16,750 nucleotides of DNA from Sulfurovum sp. (lineage in GTDB: Bacteria; Campylobacterota; Campylobacteria; Campylobacterales; Sulfurovaceae), in contig JALSPX010000056.1 in the NCBI GenBank assembly GCA_026985755.1, positions 1-16,750 on the forward strand. The letters run 5' to 3'. Both the position numbers and the translations under genes were made by a program. Numbering within the stretch: the stretch's first letter is position 1; every line of letters starts with the position of its first letter. Positions 1 through 7,329 of the stretch are shown piece after piece. The notes beneath the pieces were generated by a model. It did no database searches. It saw only the letters and a list, made by a program, of their open reading frames with translations, and had not been told where the DNA came from.

Positions 1-133
1 TATATCCGTAGGTAAGGGAGTCTCCGAAGGCTAAAATATGGTCTTTTGGCTTTAAGGGTTTGATAGTTCTTTCCTTTGAATAATCAGAAAATAGTATGAT
101 CATGATAGCGATAGCAAATAATATATATTTCAT
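1..133 (-). CDS. GDSL/SGNH-family esterase (TesA-like), N-terminus only
   Basis: This is the first 44 codons of a leftward gene cut by the left window edge. Translation from the ATG at 133-131 starts with a hydrophobic stretch (MKYILFAIAIMIILF), a likely signal peptide or anchor. It then reaches ILAFGDSLTYGY, the block I GDSL motif whose Ser is the nucleophile of SGNH hydrolases. TesA-like members are periplasmic esterases, arylesterases or thioesterases with a Ser-Asp-His triad. The remaining blocks lie outside the window. A Shine-Dalgarno AAGGA sits about 6 nt upstream on the minus strand, supporting this start. The gene diverges from mutS2 across about 60 bp with back-to-back -10-like hexamers. 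Family assignment is confident; the substrate cannot be given. Confidence 0.8.
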   Translation of the reverse strand, partial: MKYILFAIAIMIILFSDYSKERTIKPLKPKDHILAFGDSLTYGY

Positions 134-154
134 TGATTTCCTTATGTTGAAACT

Positions 155-167
155 ATTATAGTATAAT
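155..167. promoter_or_regulatory. Divergent -10 hexamers between the esterase gene and mutS2
   Basis: A perfect plus-strand TATAAT lies at 162-167, about 30 nt before the mutS2 ATG. The complement of 155-160 gives TATAAT facing left, 21 nt from the esterase ATG. Neither has a convincing -35 box at normal spacing, which is common for sigma-70 promoters of Campylobacterota. The two elements nearly abut, so the two directions may interfere. Confidence 0.4.
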
Positions 168-196
168 TCATGTAATGATACATAGAGGAAACATGG

Positions 197-2425
197 ATGC
201 AAGCACAATATACTAATGAAAAATCCATGATCCAAAAACTGGATCTTGATGGGTATATCAAACAGTTCCAAACTTTTTTAGCTAGAGAGAAAGCTGTGGC
301 AATGCAGGGCGATATCAATCAGCACTATCGCTATATTAAAGCACTCTCCAAAGTACAATTCCCTATGCCTCCCAAAGTCCCTAATTTAGATAAAGAGCTT
401 GCACGTATTAGAAAACAAGCAGTGCTGAGTCTTGATGAGATATATGCTTTTGTCTCTATGTTTTCATATTTTAATACCTTGAGTACTGTGGGGTTTACCG
501 AACCACTTATCTCATGGATACAAGGCATAGAGATACCTGAAGAGATAGATGAAGTGATAGGATATTTCACACAAGAAGGAGATATTAATCCTGAACGTGA
601 CCCTCAATTATATAAGCTAGAACGTGCTATCAAGCAAAATAAAATAGAGATTAAAGAGACACTCTATAAGCTAGCACATTCAAGCAGGCTTAGAGATTAC
701 CTTGTGGATACCCAAGTACACTTTAATGGTGGAGAAGAGACCCTTCTTGTGCGTGGTGGGTTTAATCATGCCATTAAAGCAACCGTTGTTTCACGTAGTT
801 CTGGAGGATTTTTTTATATTTTGCCTCAAAGTATCTCTCATTTAAAAGAGAAAGAGTCAGCACTGCTCTCTTCAAAAGAAGAGATCATTTACCGATATTG
901 TAAAGAGATATCAGCACACTTTTTTAGATGGGAACGATTTTTAGCTTTTATCAATAAAGAGTATGACCGTTTTGACCACTATCAGGCACGTGTACAGTTT
1001 GCTAGAGCCAAAGAGTATGAATTTGTGTTGCCTTCTAAGAGCAAACGTATTAAACTAGAAGATTTTGCACACCCTGCTATAGAAAAACCTGTGCCTATCT
1101 CGATGGATTTTAACAAACAAATTATGCTGGTAACGGGAGTGAATGCAGGGGGTAAAACGATGTTGCTTAAATCGATGCTCTCTGCGGTATATATGTCCAA
1201 ATATCTCTTGCCTTTTCAGTGTGATGTCTCCAAAACTGAAGTTGGACACTATAAAAGTATAGAAGCAGTGATAGATGATCCACAATCAGTGAAAAATGAT
1301 ATCTCTACTTTTGCGGGACGTATGCAAGAGTTTGCAAAACTTTTTAGCAAAGAGGATGCCATTGTCGGTGTAGATGAGATAGAACTAGGAACAGACTCCG
1401 ATGAAGCAGCAAGCCTTTTTAGAGTGATGCTCGATGCGCTTCGTAAAAAAGGGATTCATTTTATTGTTACCACACATCACAAACGTTTAGCATCGCTTAT
1501 GGCTAGTGATGATGAGGTGGAACTTGTAGCTGCACTCTATGATGAAGAGCGAAGACGCCCAACCTATACATTTTTGCAAGGAAGCATAGGAAAATCTTAT
1601 GCTTTTGAGACGGCACAGCGTTATGGGGTACCCATGGCTATTGTCAACCAAGCCAAAAAGGTCTATGGTGAAGATAAAGATAACCTCAATGAACTGATAG
1701 AAAAATCGACTACCCTAGAGCGTGAAATGCGTACTAAAATCGCTAAGATAGATGAAGAATTATCTGTAGTAGAGAAGAAAAAGTTAAAGTTAGAAGCAGA
1801 GGAAATAAGACTACAAGAGAGTCATAGGAAAGCCATAGCTACCTTAGAAAATCGTTACAATGCAGCAACTAAGAAGGCACGTGAAGCGCTGAAAGTTAAA
1901 GAGTCAACCGAGGGTAGACGTCTATTAAATGTTGCACATCAGCGTAAGGACTTTAAGCAAAAAGAGTTGGCAAAAGTAGATGTGGAACCATTAAGAGTGG
2001 GTGACAAAGTGAAGTATCGTTCTCATAAAGGAGAGTTGCTTTCACTTCGAGGAAAAGATGCGACTATTATCGTCGATGGACTTAAAATGCGTGTACCTCT
2101 TTCTCAACTCAAGCGCCGTGGAGATACACCTAAGATTAAGCAAAAACCAAAGCCACGTAAACCTCAAGCCCATGTAAGTGTAGAAAAGTCAAGTGCTTCT
2201 GTCTCTCTCAAACTGTTAGGCATGTATGCAGATGAAGCGATTGATACTGTAGATAAATTTCTTTCAGATGCACTGGTGAATAACTTGAACGAAGTACAAA
2301 TTATTCATGGTACAGGTGGTGGTGTACTTGCAAAATTAGTGAGTGAATATTTGAAAAAACATCCTAAAATTCACACTTTTTATAGAATGCAAGGAAATTT
2401 AGGTATTACGGTAGTAGAGTTGTAG
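197..2425 (+). CDS. mutS2: MutS2 ATPase/endonuclease with C-terminal Smr domain
   Basis: MutS2 proteins bind branched DNA or collided ribosomes rather than mismatches. Residues 1-300 are the MutS core (clamp/lever helices) with no N-terminal mismatch-recognition domain, the family hallmark. The Walker A motif GVNAGGKT is at residues 314-321 and the Walker B acidic pair D393-E394 lies in VDEIELGTD. A long charged coiled coil follows (about 490-600), then a KOW-like basic segment. The Smr domain (about 665-742) carries HGTGGG at 704-709 and ends GITVVEL. Length 742 aa is normal (B. subtilis about 785). The start has AGAGGA 7 nt upstream; a nearby ATG at 193 is out of frame. In other bacteria MutS2 suppresses recombination or splits stalled ribosomes; which applies here cannot be read from sequence. 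The reading frame is intact. Confidence 0.95.
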   Translation: MQAQYTNEKSMIQKLDLDGYIKQFQTFLAREKAVAMQGDINQHYRYIKALSKVQFPMPPKVPNLDKELARIRKQAVLSLDEIYAFVSMFSYFNTLSTVGFTEPLISWIQGIEIPEEIDEVIGYFTQEGDINPERDPQLYKLERAIKQNKIEIKETLYKLAHSSRLRDYLVDTQVHFNGGEETLLVRGGFNHAIKATVVSRSSGGFFYILPQSISHLKEKESALLSSKEEIIYRYCKEISAHFFRWERFLAFINKEYDRFDHYQARVQFARAKEYEFVLPSKSKRIKLEDFAHPAIEKPVPISMDFNKQIMLVTGVNAGGKTMLLKSMLSAVYMSKYLLPFQCDVSKTEVGHYKSIEAVIDDPQSVKNDISTFAGRMQEFAKLFSKEDAIVGVDEIELGTDSDEAASLFRVMLDALRKKGIHFIVTTHHKRLASLMASDDEVELVAALYDEERRRPTYTFLQGSIGKSYAFETAQRYGVPMAIVNQAKKVYGEDKDNLNELIEKSTTLEREMRTKIAKIDEELSVVEKKKLKLEAEEIRLQESHRKAIATLENRYNAATKKAREALKVKESTEGRRLLNVAHQRKDFKQKELAKVDVEPLRVGDKVKYRSHKGELLSLRGKDATIIVDGLKMRVPLSQLKRRGDTPKIKQKPKPRKPQAHVSVEKSSASVSLKLLGMYADEAIDTVDKFLSDALVNNLNEVQIIHGTGGGVLAKLVSEYLKKHPKIHTFYRMQGNLGITVVEL

Positions 2426-2447
2426 CTAAATTTTAATGCCAAAGAGG

Positions 2448-2453
2448 TATAAT
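2448..2453 (+). promoter_or_regulatory. -10 element for the YfgM-like/BamB-like/recombinase genes
   Basis: A perfect TATAAT lies 22 nt after the mutS2 stop and 27 nt before the preferred GTG start at 2481. A transcript starting near 2460 would include the GAGGAG ribosome-binding site but not the upstream ATG at 2436, which supports the shorter gene model. No clear -35 box was seen. Confidence 0.5.
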
Positions 2454-2480
2454 ATAGCTAATTTTATTGAGGAGTGTGAT

Positions 2481-3047
2481 GTGAATATCGCAGATGTAAA
2501 AAAAGAATTAAGTAGTGATGAAAAAGTATTAGAGAATATTTTTAAGATTGAAACGCTGTATAAAAAATATAAATTTATTGTTTGGATAATTGTTATTGGT
2601 ATTATTCTATTTTTTATTGGACGCAATATTTTGCAATCCATGAATGAAAAAAAACTTTCTGAAGCAAACAGTGCTTTTTTGACTTTGCAAACAAAAGCAG
2701 ATGATGCACAATCTCTTGCAATATTAAAAGAGAAGAATCCTACACTTTTTGAACTTTATACGTTTAGACAAGCGGGTAAAAACAAGGATATTGAGGCATT
2801 AAAAACACTTACTAGTAGCAGTAATGCTATCGTTGCAGATGCTAGTAAATATACTATTGCAGCATTGGAAAAAAAACCTAGTGATTCAAAGGTTTATAAA
2901 GAGATGTCTTTGTTTTCTGATGCCTACTTAGCCATCAAAGCAGGAGATATTAAAAATGCAAAGGCAAAGTTAAGTCTTATCTCTTCTGACTCATCTCTCT
3001 CTATGTTGGCATCTTTATTAAAACACTCAACAATTAAGGCAAAATAA
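2481..3047 (+). CDS. YfgM-like membrane-anchored TPR protein
   Basis: A predicted inner-membrane protein: a short charged N-terminus, one transmembrane helix (about residues 32-47, FIVWIIVIGIILFFIG), then a periplasmic helical domain. It resembles the TPR_21/YfgM class. E. coli YfgM is a SecYEG-associated chaperone encoded next to bamB, and here the next gene is a BamB-like lipoprotein. The open frame extends to an ATG at 2436 (203 codons), but the GTG at 2481 has GAGGAG at proper spacing and lies downstream of a TATAAT that overlaps the longer version, so 188 aa is preferred. Its stop overlaps the next start (TAATG). Helical repeats are weak by eye, so the match rests on architecture and synteny. 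Function in this lineage is inferred. Confidence 0.65.
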   Translation: MNIADVKKELSSDEKVLENIFKIETLYKKYKFIVWIIVIGIILFFIGRNILQSMNEKKLSEANSAFLTLQTKADDAQSLAILKEKNPTLFELYTFRQAGKNKDIEALKTLTSSSNAIVADASKYTIAALEKKPSDSKVYKEMSLFSDAYLAIKAGDIKNAKAKLSLISSDSSLSMLASLLKHSTIKAK

Positions 3048-4054
3048 TGAGATTTTTACCTTTTTTCATCTCTTTAGCAACGCTTGTACTTTTTTCAGGC
3101 TGCAGTAGTAAACAATATTTTGAACCAAAGAATGCATACAGTGTACGTAGTAGCACTTACAGTGGTACTATTGTTGATATCAGTCGTCAAGGTGCGACAC
3201 TCAATAATGAAAAATATATTGGAGAGCATGGTGTAAGTAAAATTGAAATTGGAAAAGGATATCGATTCTTAAATGAAAATGCAAAGTATATATTAGCCTC
3301 TAATAATGAAGGAATACTTAATATTATTGATAAACATACGCATAAATCTGTAAGAGCCGTTTCTTTGCATATACCAGTTGTTTCTGCAACCATACACAAT
3401 GGATTGGTCGCATATATCTTAAATAATAATACATTTGGGCTCTATAAAGTTTCAGATAACAGTAAAATCATTGAGAATAGATCAGAGAGGACATATGCGA
3501 TTGATACACGAGCAGCAAGTCCAATGTTTATTGATAATTTAGCGATTATGCCAATGCTTGATGGTAAATTGGTTATTGTAGACACCTCTGATATAGAGAA
3601 TGCGAAGGTAGTCTATATTAGTAGTGAAAAAGCTTTTAACAATGTTATCTATTTGTCTCGTATGGGCAATACAATGGTCGCAGCAACACCTAAAAAGTTG
3701 ATTACATTAGGAGATTTTGGTAAGTTAGAATATGCTTCCAATATATCTGAAGTGGCGATAAATAATCAACATATCTATCTCTTTACAAAAGAGGGAGAGG
3801 TGATTAAATTTAATCACAAGTTAAAAGAACTTTCAAAAAAGAAATTTAAGTTTGCACATTTTTCTGCTGCAACTGTTTTAGGTGACAAAGTATATGGATT
3901 GGATCATCAAGGTTCACTTATTGTACTCTCGTCAGATTTAAATAAATTTAAAGTTTATGATGTAGGTAGTGTAGATAATGCAGCATTTATTTCTGGTACA
4001 AAATTGTATAAAGATGGAAAAGTGATTGAACTCTCAAAATTAGGTTATGAATAA
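3047..4054 (+). CDS. BamB-like outer-membrane lipoprotein (beta-propeller)
   Basis: The N-terminus is a lipoprotein signal ending in a lipobox (LFSGC); Cys19 would be lipidated, followed by SSK. The rest is rich in repeating short beta-strand patterns with phrases such as ASNNEGILNIIDKHTHK, MLDGKLVIVD and GLDHQGSLIVLSSDL, typical of PQQ/WD-like propeller blades. In gammaproteobacteria BamB is an accessory lipoprotein of the BAM complex that inserts outer-membrane beta-barrel proteins. At 335 aa it is somewhat shorter than E. coli BamB (392). It is translationally coupled to the upstream YfgM-like gene by TAATG and overlaps the downstream recombinase by 8 nt, so the three are likely cotranscribed. 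Propeller lipoprotein is well supported; the specific BamB role is inferred from the pair. Confidence 0.65.
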   Translation: MRFLPFFISLATLVLFSGCSSKQYFEPKNAYSVRSSTYSGTIVDISRQGATLNNEKYIGEHGVSKIEIGKGYRFLNENAKYILASNNEGILNIIDKHTHKSVRAVSLHIPVVSATIHNGLVAYILNNNTFGLYKVSDNSKIIENRSERTYAIDTRAASPMFIDNLAIMPMLDGKLVIVDTSDIENAKVVYISSEKAFNNVIYLSRMGNTMVAATPKKLITLGDFGKLEYASNISEVAINNQHIYLFTKEGEVIKFNHKLKELSKKKFKFAHFSAATVLGDKVYGLDHQGSLIVLSSDLNKFKVYDVGSVDNAAFISGTKLYKDGKVIELSKLGYE

Positions 4055-4868
4055 AAGTAATTTACTTATTGCTTTTGAAGAGTATCTCAGTGTCACTAAG
4101 GCATTGGATGCTCATACTATCTCCTCGTATCTCTCTGATTTAACACAGTTAGAATTACATTCTCAAAAAATTCTTACCAAGCTTGATACCACAGATGTCT
4201 TAACCTTTTTAGCCAGTTTTGAAAACAAACGCACACTCAATCGTAAACTCTCTTCTATCAATGCCTTTTTTGCTTTTTGTCATAAGCAAGATTTTGTGCA
4301 TGAGAAGATTAAGATCCCTATGGCAAAAGTACCTAAAAATCTCCCAAAATATGTGAGCAACGAAGAGATATTAGATGGTATTAACATGATAGACAGAAGT
4401 ACACTTATGGGGCTACGTGATTATGCGTTGATACTCTTTTTGTATGCGAGTGGCTGTCGTGTCAGTGAAGCACTCAGCGTACAGCGTACAGATATCGTAG
4501 AAGGGTGGCTCAAAATACGTTTTGCCAAAGGCGAGAAAGAGCGTGTCGTGCCACTAGCTCCTGTAGCCACACAAGCATTAGAACGGTATTTATCAGAGCA
4601 GAGAATGTCTAGCCCTTATCTTTGGCTCAACTATAGAGGTAATCCACTTTCTCGTATTTCTGCCTATAAGATAGTGAAGAAATACTTGGGAGTCTCTCCC
4701 CATGTGTTGAGACATTCGTTTGCCTCGTCTCTCATCATAGGTGGGGCAGATTTACGTGTGGTGCAGGAGCTGTTAGGGCATAGCTCTTTAGAGACCACGC
4801 AGATTTATACACATATACAGAAACAGAACTTGGCAGATACGATGAATAGTTATCATCCTTTACGCTGA
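4047..4868 (+). CDS. XerC/D-type tyrosine recombinase
   Basis: A 273-aa site-specific recombinase with an N-terminal SAM-like core-binding domain (about 1-90) and a C-terminal catalytic domain. All tyrosine-recombinase catalytic residues are present: R138 in ASGCRVSEAL, K161 in FAKGEKERVV, H219 and R222 in PHVLRHSF, H245 in LLGHSSLETT and nucleophile Y254 in TQIYTHI. Such enzymes resolve chromosome dimers at dif sites or act as integrases. Xer proteins are usually about 290-300 aa, so this one is slightly compact. Campylobacter and Helicobacter use a single XerH of different length, so the exact ortholog is left open. No dif-like site or attachment duplication was seen nearby, and the position in a housekeeping operon argues for a cellular Xer rather than a phage integrase. 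Confidence 0.85.
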   Translation: MNKSNLLIAFEEYLSVTKALDAHTISSYLSDLTQLELHSQKILTKLDTTDVLTFLASFENKRTLNRKLSSINAFFAFCHKQDFVHEKIKIPMAKVPKNLPKYVSNEEILDGINMIDRSTLMGLRDYALILFLYASGCRVSEALSVQRTDIVEGWLKIRFAKGEKERVVPLAPVATQALERYLSEQRMSSPYLWLNYRGNPLSRISAYKIVKKYLGVSPHVLRHSFASSLIIGGADLRVVQELLGHSSLETTQIYTHIQKQNLADTMNSYHPLR

Positions 4869-4874
4869 TTAGGG

Positions 4875-4880
4875 TATGAT
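4875..4880 (+). promoter_or_regulatory. -10-like TATGAT just before the 4887 gene
   Basis: TATGAT ends 6 nt before the ATG at 4887. A promoter here would start transcription at about the ATG itself, giving a leaderless or nearly leaderless message. No Shine-Dalgarno precedes that ATG. No -35 box was recognised, so this is tentative. Confidence 0.25.
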
Positions 4881-4886
4881 AAACGT

Positions 4887-5225
4887 ATGAAACAAACCGT
4901 AGAATACCTCCAACAAAAAAACATTCTCTTCAAGTCTCTTAAACCCATCACTCCAAAAGAGTTAGGCTCACGTAAAAAGGTAGAAATCTTTGTGGGTGTG
5001 GATTTAAAAGGGTACTATGCAAATGTGATGGTACTGGAGAAAAAGAGCAGGGTGCTTCGTAAAGAGGTGGGGGAATTGATGGTGCTTCATGAGAAGTTGG
5101 AGAAGTATATAGATAGTAGTATTAAGAAAAAATATATTATCATCACTGCACCTTTGTGTTCTAAGGCGAAAGCGTTGTTGCAAGAGAATGGGTGGAAAGT
5201 ATTTGTTCCAAAGGAACAAAATTAG
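4887..5225 (+). CDS. Small conserved-looking protein of unknown function
   Basis: 112 codons, rich in Lys and Glu, predicted soluble with no signal peptide or membrane segment. Residues about 30-50 (KKVEIFVGVDLKGYYANVMV) look like paired beta strands. A charged helix follows (EKKSRVLRKEVGELMVLHEKLEKY), then a strand IIITAPLC and a final alpha/beta unit (ALLQENGWKVFVPKEQ). The layout suggests a compact alpha/beta fold, but no family was recognised. It starts 18 nt after the recombinase stop without a good ribosome-binding site and ends just before the ATTAGGA array upstream of coaX. Strand, tight spacing and codon use like its neighbours support a real gene. It may be cotranscribed with the recombinase or have its own weak promoter. 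Confidence 0.6.
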   Translation: MKQTVEYLQQKNILFKSLKPITPKELGSRKKVEIFVGVDLKGYYANVMVLEKKSRVLRKEVGELMVLHEKLEKYIDSSIKKKYIIITAPLCSKAKALLQENGWKVFVPKEQN

Positions 5226-5248
5226 GAATTAGGAATTAGGAATTAGGA
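5221..5248 (+). repeat. Heptanucleotide tandem repeat (ATTAGGA x4) before coaX
   Basis: Four perfect head-to-tail copies of ATTAGGA (5221-5227, 5228-5234, 5235-5241, 5242-5248) fill the gap between the stop of the small gene and the coaX ATG. Each copy contains AGGA, so the array offers a ladder of Shine-Dalgarno-like sites 7 nt apart. The AGGA at 5238-5241 has the usual spacing to the ATG at 5249. Confidence 0.9.
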
Positions 5249-5875
5249 ATGATGACTGAAAAATTATTGGTAGATATTGGGAATACATATTGTCATATCT
5301 ATGATGGAGAAAAAGTTGTGCATCTTTTGTATGATGAAGCGATAGAGAAATACTGTGATACCTCTCTTTACTATATTTCTGTGAAGCATGACTTAGAGCA
5401 CAAAATAACACAAATTACTCAATGGCAAAATATCTCTGATACTCTCTGTATAGAAGGGGAGTATGAGACGATGGGTGTGGATAGAAAGGCATTGTGTTTG
5501 AGCCATAGTGATGGGGTTTTTGTGGATGCTGGTTCGGCTATTACTGTGGATGTGGTAGAGGGGGGAGTGTATGTGGGTGGATTTATATTGCCAGGATTGC
5601 GTGCGTATTTAGAGAGTTATAGTGGTATCTCGTCTGCATTAGATGTGGAGTTGGATGAAAATATAGTACTAGATAGACTTCCTACTACAACAAAAGAGCA
5701 GATAAGCTATGGTATAATCGCGTCTATAAAAGCACTCATAGAGATGCATAGTAAGGACAAAAAACTCTACTTTACAGGTGGAGATGGGGAGTTTCTCTCA
5801 AGATTTTTTGACAATGCACGCTATGATGAAACACTTGTCTTCCAGGGCATAGTAAATGCTTTGCATTCAAATTAA
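5249..5875 (+). CDS. coaX: Type III pantothenate kinase
   Basis: CoaX phosphorylates pantothenate with ATP in the first step of coenzyme A synthesis. It belongs to the ASKHA acetate kinase/Hsp70 superfamily and typically needs a monovalent cation. Visible motifs are the phosphate loop DIGNT (residues 9-13), YETMGVDRKA (72-81; D78-R79 correspond to the conserved GxDR), the second phosphate motif VDAGSAITVD (92-101), FILPGL, and TGGDGE near 190. At 208 aa it is compact compared with 220-260 aa in most bacteria, but all key blocks are there. Two ATGs (5249 and 5252) are possible starts; the ribosome-binding site is supplied by the ATTAGGA array. Its stop lies inside another repeat that leads to hisG. 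Confidence 0.9.
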   Translation: MMTEKLLVDIGNTYCHIYDGEKVVHLLYDEAIEKYCDTSLYYISVKHDLEHKITQITQWQNISDTLCIEGEYETMGVDRKALCLSHSDGVFVDAGSAITVDVVEGGVYVGGFILPGLRAYLESYSGISSALDVELDENIVLDRLPTTTKEQISYGIIASIKALIEMHSKDKKLYFTGGDGEFLSRFFDNARYDETLVFQGIVNALHSN

Positions 5876-5896
5876 AAATGAGAAATTAAAAATGAA
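5869..5896 (+). repeat. 14-bp (2 x 7) direct repeat overlapping the coaX stop
   Basis: Two adjacent copies of a 14-bp unit: AAATTAAAAATGAG at 5869-5882 and AAATTAAAAATGAA at 5883-5896, differing only at the last base. The unit can be read as alternating heptamers AAATTAA and AAATGAG. The coaX stop TAA (5873-5875) lies inside the first copy. Confidence 0.8.
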
Positions 5897-5908
5897 AAAC
5901 AATAATTA

Positions 5909-5936
5909 TTCACTCTTCACTCTTCACTCTTCACTC
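5909..5936 (+). repeat. Heptanucleotide tandem repeat (TTCACTC x4) before hisG
   Basis: Four perfect copies of TTCACTC (5909-5915, 5916-5922, 5923-5929, 5930-5936), ending 9 nt before the hisG Shine-Dalgarno AAGGAG (5946-5951). With the repeat at 5869-5896 it makes up most of the 81-nt coaX-hisG gap. No promoter or terminator is evident otherwise. Confidence 0.9.
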
Positions 5937-5956
5937 AACTCCAATAAGGAGTTGTT

Positions 5957-6577
5957 ATGTTAACAGTCGCACTCCCAAAAGGAAGAATAGCAGAACAAAC
6001 CCTAGAGATATTTGCAGAGATTTTTGGTGGTGAATTCAAGTTTGAAGGCCGTGAGCTCATACTAGACATGGGTGAGTTTAGATTTTTGAATGTACGTAAC
6101 CAAGATGTACCTACCTATGTAGAGCATGGTGCAGCCGATATCGGGGTGGTAGGGCTAGATGTGATTACCGAAAAAGAGCTAGACATCATTCAGCTTCTTG
6201 ATATGCAGTTGGGTAAGTGTAAAGTGGCTATTGGTATCAAAAATGAAGATGAGCTTGACTGGTCACGCCCTAACATCAAAGTAGCAACGAAGATGGTAAA
6301 CATTACCAAAAATTACTTTGCCAAAAAAGCTGTAGGGGTGGAGGTGGTAAAACTGTATGGTTCTATAGAGCTAGCACCTTTGGTAGGCTTGGCAGATGCG
6401 ATAGTAGACATCGTAGAGACAGGCAATACCATGAGAGAAAATGGACTAAAAGTTGCAGAAGATATCATGGACTCTTCTGCACATCTTATCGCCAATAAAA
6501 ACAGTTTTTATGCGAAAAAAACAGAGATACTTTCACTCTATGAAAAAATCAAAGATGTTGTAGAGAGAAATGCCTAA
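5957..6577 (+). CDS. hisG: ATP phosphoribosyltransferase, short form (HisG-S)
   Basis: HisG condenses ATP and PRPP to phosphoribosyl-ATP, the first committed step of histidine synthesis. The start LTVALPKGRIAEQTLEIF and the segment IGVVGLDVITE are typical. The PRPP-binding loop VDIVETGNTMRENGLK lies at about residues 150-165. At 206 aa this is the short form, lacking the C-terminal ACT-like regulatory domain of the roughly 290-aa long form. Short HisG normally works as a hetero-octamer with HisZ, which gives feedback inhibition; no hisZ is in this window. The ATG has AAGGAG 5 nt upstream. It overlaps the following methyltransferase gene by 8 nt, indicating coupled translation. Confidence 0.95.
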   Translation: MLTVALPKGRIAEQTLEIFAEIFGGEFKFEGRELILDMGEFRFLNVRNQDVPTYVEHGAADIGVVGLDVITEKELDIIQLLDMQLGKCKVAIGIKNEDELDWSRPNIKVATKMVNITKNYFAKKAVGVEVVKLYGSIELAPLVGLADAIVDIVETGNTMRENGLKVAEDIMDSSAHLIANKNSFYAKKTEILSLYEKIKDVVERNA

Positions 6578-7274
6578 GAGAAGTGACTCTCTTGACCTCT
6601 ATGCCAAAGTAGAGGATCTCCTCGGCGTAAAAGAAGCAGCACCTCGCCTCTATGCCCATTACCTCCTTTTTTTAAACCCTATAGCATTTGATACACTTTT
6701 GGATGTCGGCTGTGGTTCTGGTGACTTTTTGCTGCAGATGCAAAAGGCACTAGAGATTCCACAAGTAAAAGGTATAGACCTAAGCCCTCTAATGGTGTCA
6801 AAAACACGAGAACAAGGATTGGATGCAGAGGTAATTGACCTTTGTGATTTAGAGGATACATATGATGTCATTACAGCTGTTTTTGACATGCTCAATTACC
6901 TTGACCCTGAACAACTCAAACGCTTTTTAGCCTGTGTGACAAATCATCTTAATGAGGGTGGATATTTTTTGTGTGATATCAATACTTTGTATGGATTCGA
7001 GAATGTGGCGGTAGGTTCATATATTGTAGATGATGAAGAACGATTTTTAACTGTGGATAGTGATTTCGAAGAGGGTGAATATATTTCAGAATTTACGCTC
7101 TTTGAAAAAGAAGGTACGTGTTATGCAAAATCGAAAGAGACGATTAGACAGTATTATCATAGTGTAAAGGATATTGTACAACAGAGTGGATTAGCATTAC
7201 TGGTTAATAATGAGGTTGATTTATATAAATTAGAGGAAGGGGATAAAAGGTTTTTGGTTTTACAAAAAATGTAG
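6570..7274 (+). CDS. Class I SAM-dependent methyltransferase, unknown substrate
   Basis: A 234-aa Rossmann-fold methyltransferase. SAM-binding motif I is LLDVGCGSGDF (D45-V-G-C-G-S-G51) and motif II is the acidic strand end VKGIDLSPLMV. A motif IV-like segment YDVITAVFDMLNYL follows, then GGYFLCDINTLYGF. The pattern fits the broad Methyltransf_25/TylM1-like group of small-molecule methyltransferases, where DMLNYL is common; the substrate cannot be read from the sequence. It overlaps the hisG 3' end by 8 nt, so it is cotranscribed with it, but no histidine-related role is known to me. Its stop codon lies in the left arm of an inverted repeat shared with the convergent rpsR. Confidence 0.85.
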   Translation: MPKRSDSLDLYAKVEDLLGVKEAAPRLYAHYLLFLNPIAFDTLLDVGCGSGDFLLQMQKALEIPQVKGIDLSPLMVSKTREQGLDAEVIDLCDLEDTYDVITAVFDMLNYLDPEQLKRFLACVTNHLNEGGYFLCDINTLYGFENVAVGSYIVDDEERFLTVDSDFEEGEYISEFTLFEKEGTCYAKSKETIRQYYHSVKDIVQQSGLALLVNNEVDLYKLEEGDKRFLVLQKM

Positions 7275-7329
7275 GGTGATCTAAATGCATCTGATTAATG
7301 AGAAGGTGCAATACATTGCACCCTACATT
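7268..7329. terminator. Inverted repeats between convergent genes (likely bidirectional terminator)
   Basis: AATGTAGGGTG at 7268-7278 is the exact reverse complement of CACCCTACATT at 7319-7329. The arms cover the methyltransferase stop (7272-7274) and most of the rpsR stop (7328-7330). Nested inside is a second hairpin, GGTGCAA at 7305-7311 and TTGCACC at 7316-7322 with loop TACA. The two structures share 7319-7322 and would compete. There is no long T-run, so efficiency is uncertain, but convergent genes with no other separator make termination plausible. Confidence 0.55.

Noticed and set aside
2436..2480. Longer YfgM-like start at ATG 2436
   Set aside because: It overlaps the TATAAT, lacks a ribosome-binding site, and GTG 2481 has GAGGAG at good spacing.
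4047..4868. Phage or island integrase
   Set aside because: It is embedded in a housekeeping operon with overlapping neighbours, and no att duplication or phage genes were seen.
5550..5570. G-tract in coaX as a phase-variable switch
   Set aside because: Only six G's; phase-variable tracts in Campylobacterota are usually longer.
5221..5936. CRISPR array
   Set aside because: Units are 7 bp head to tail with no spacers and no cas genes.
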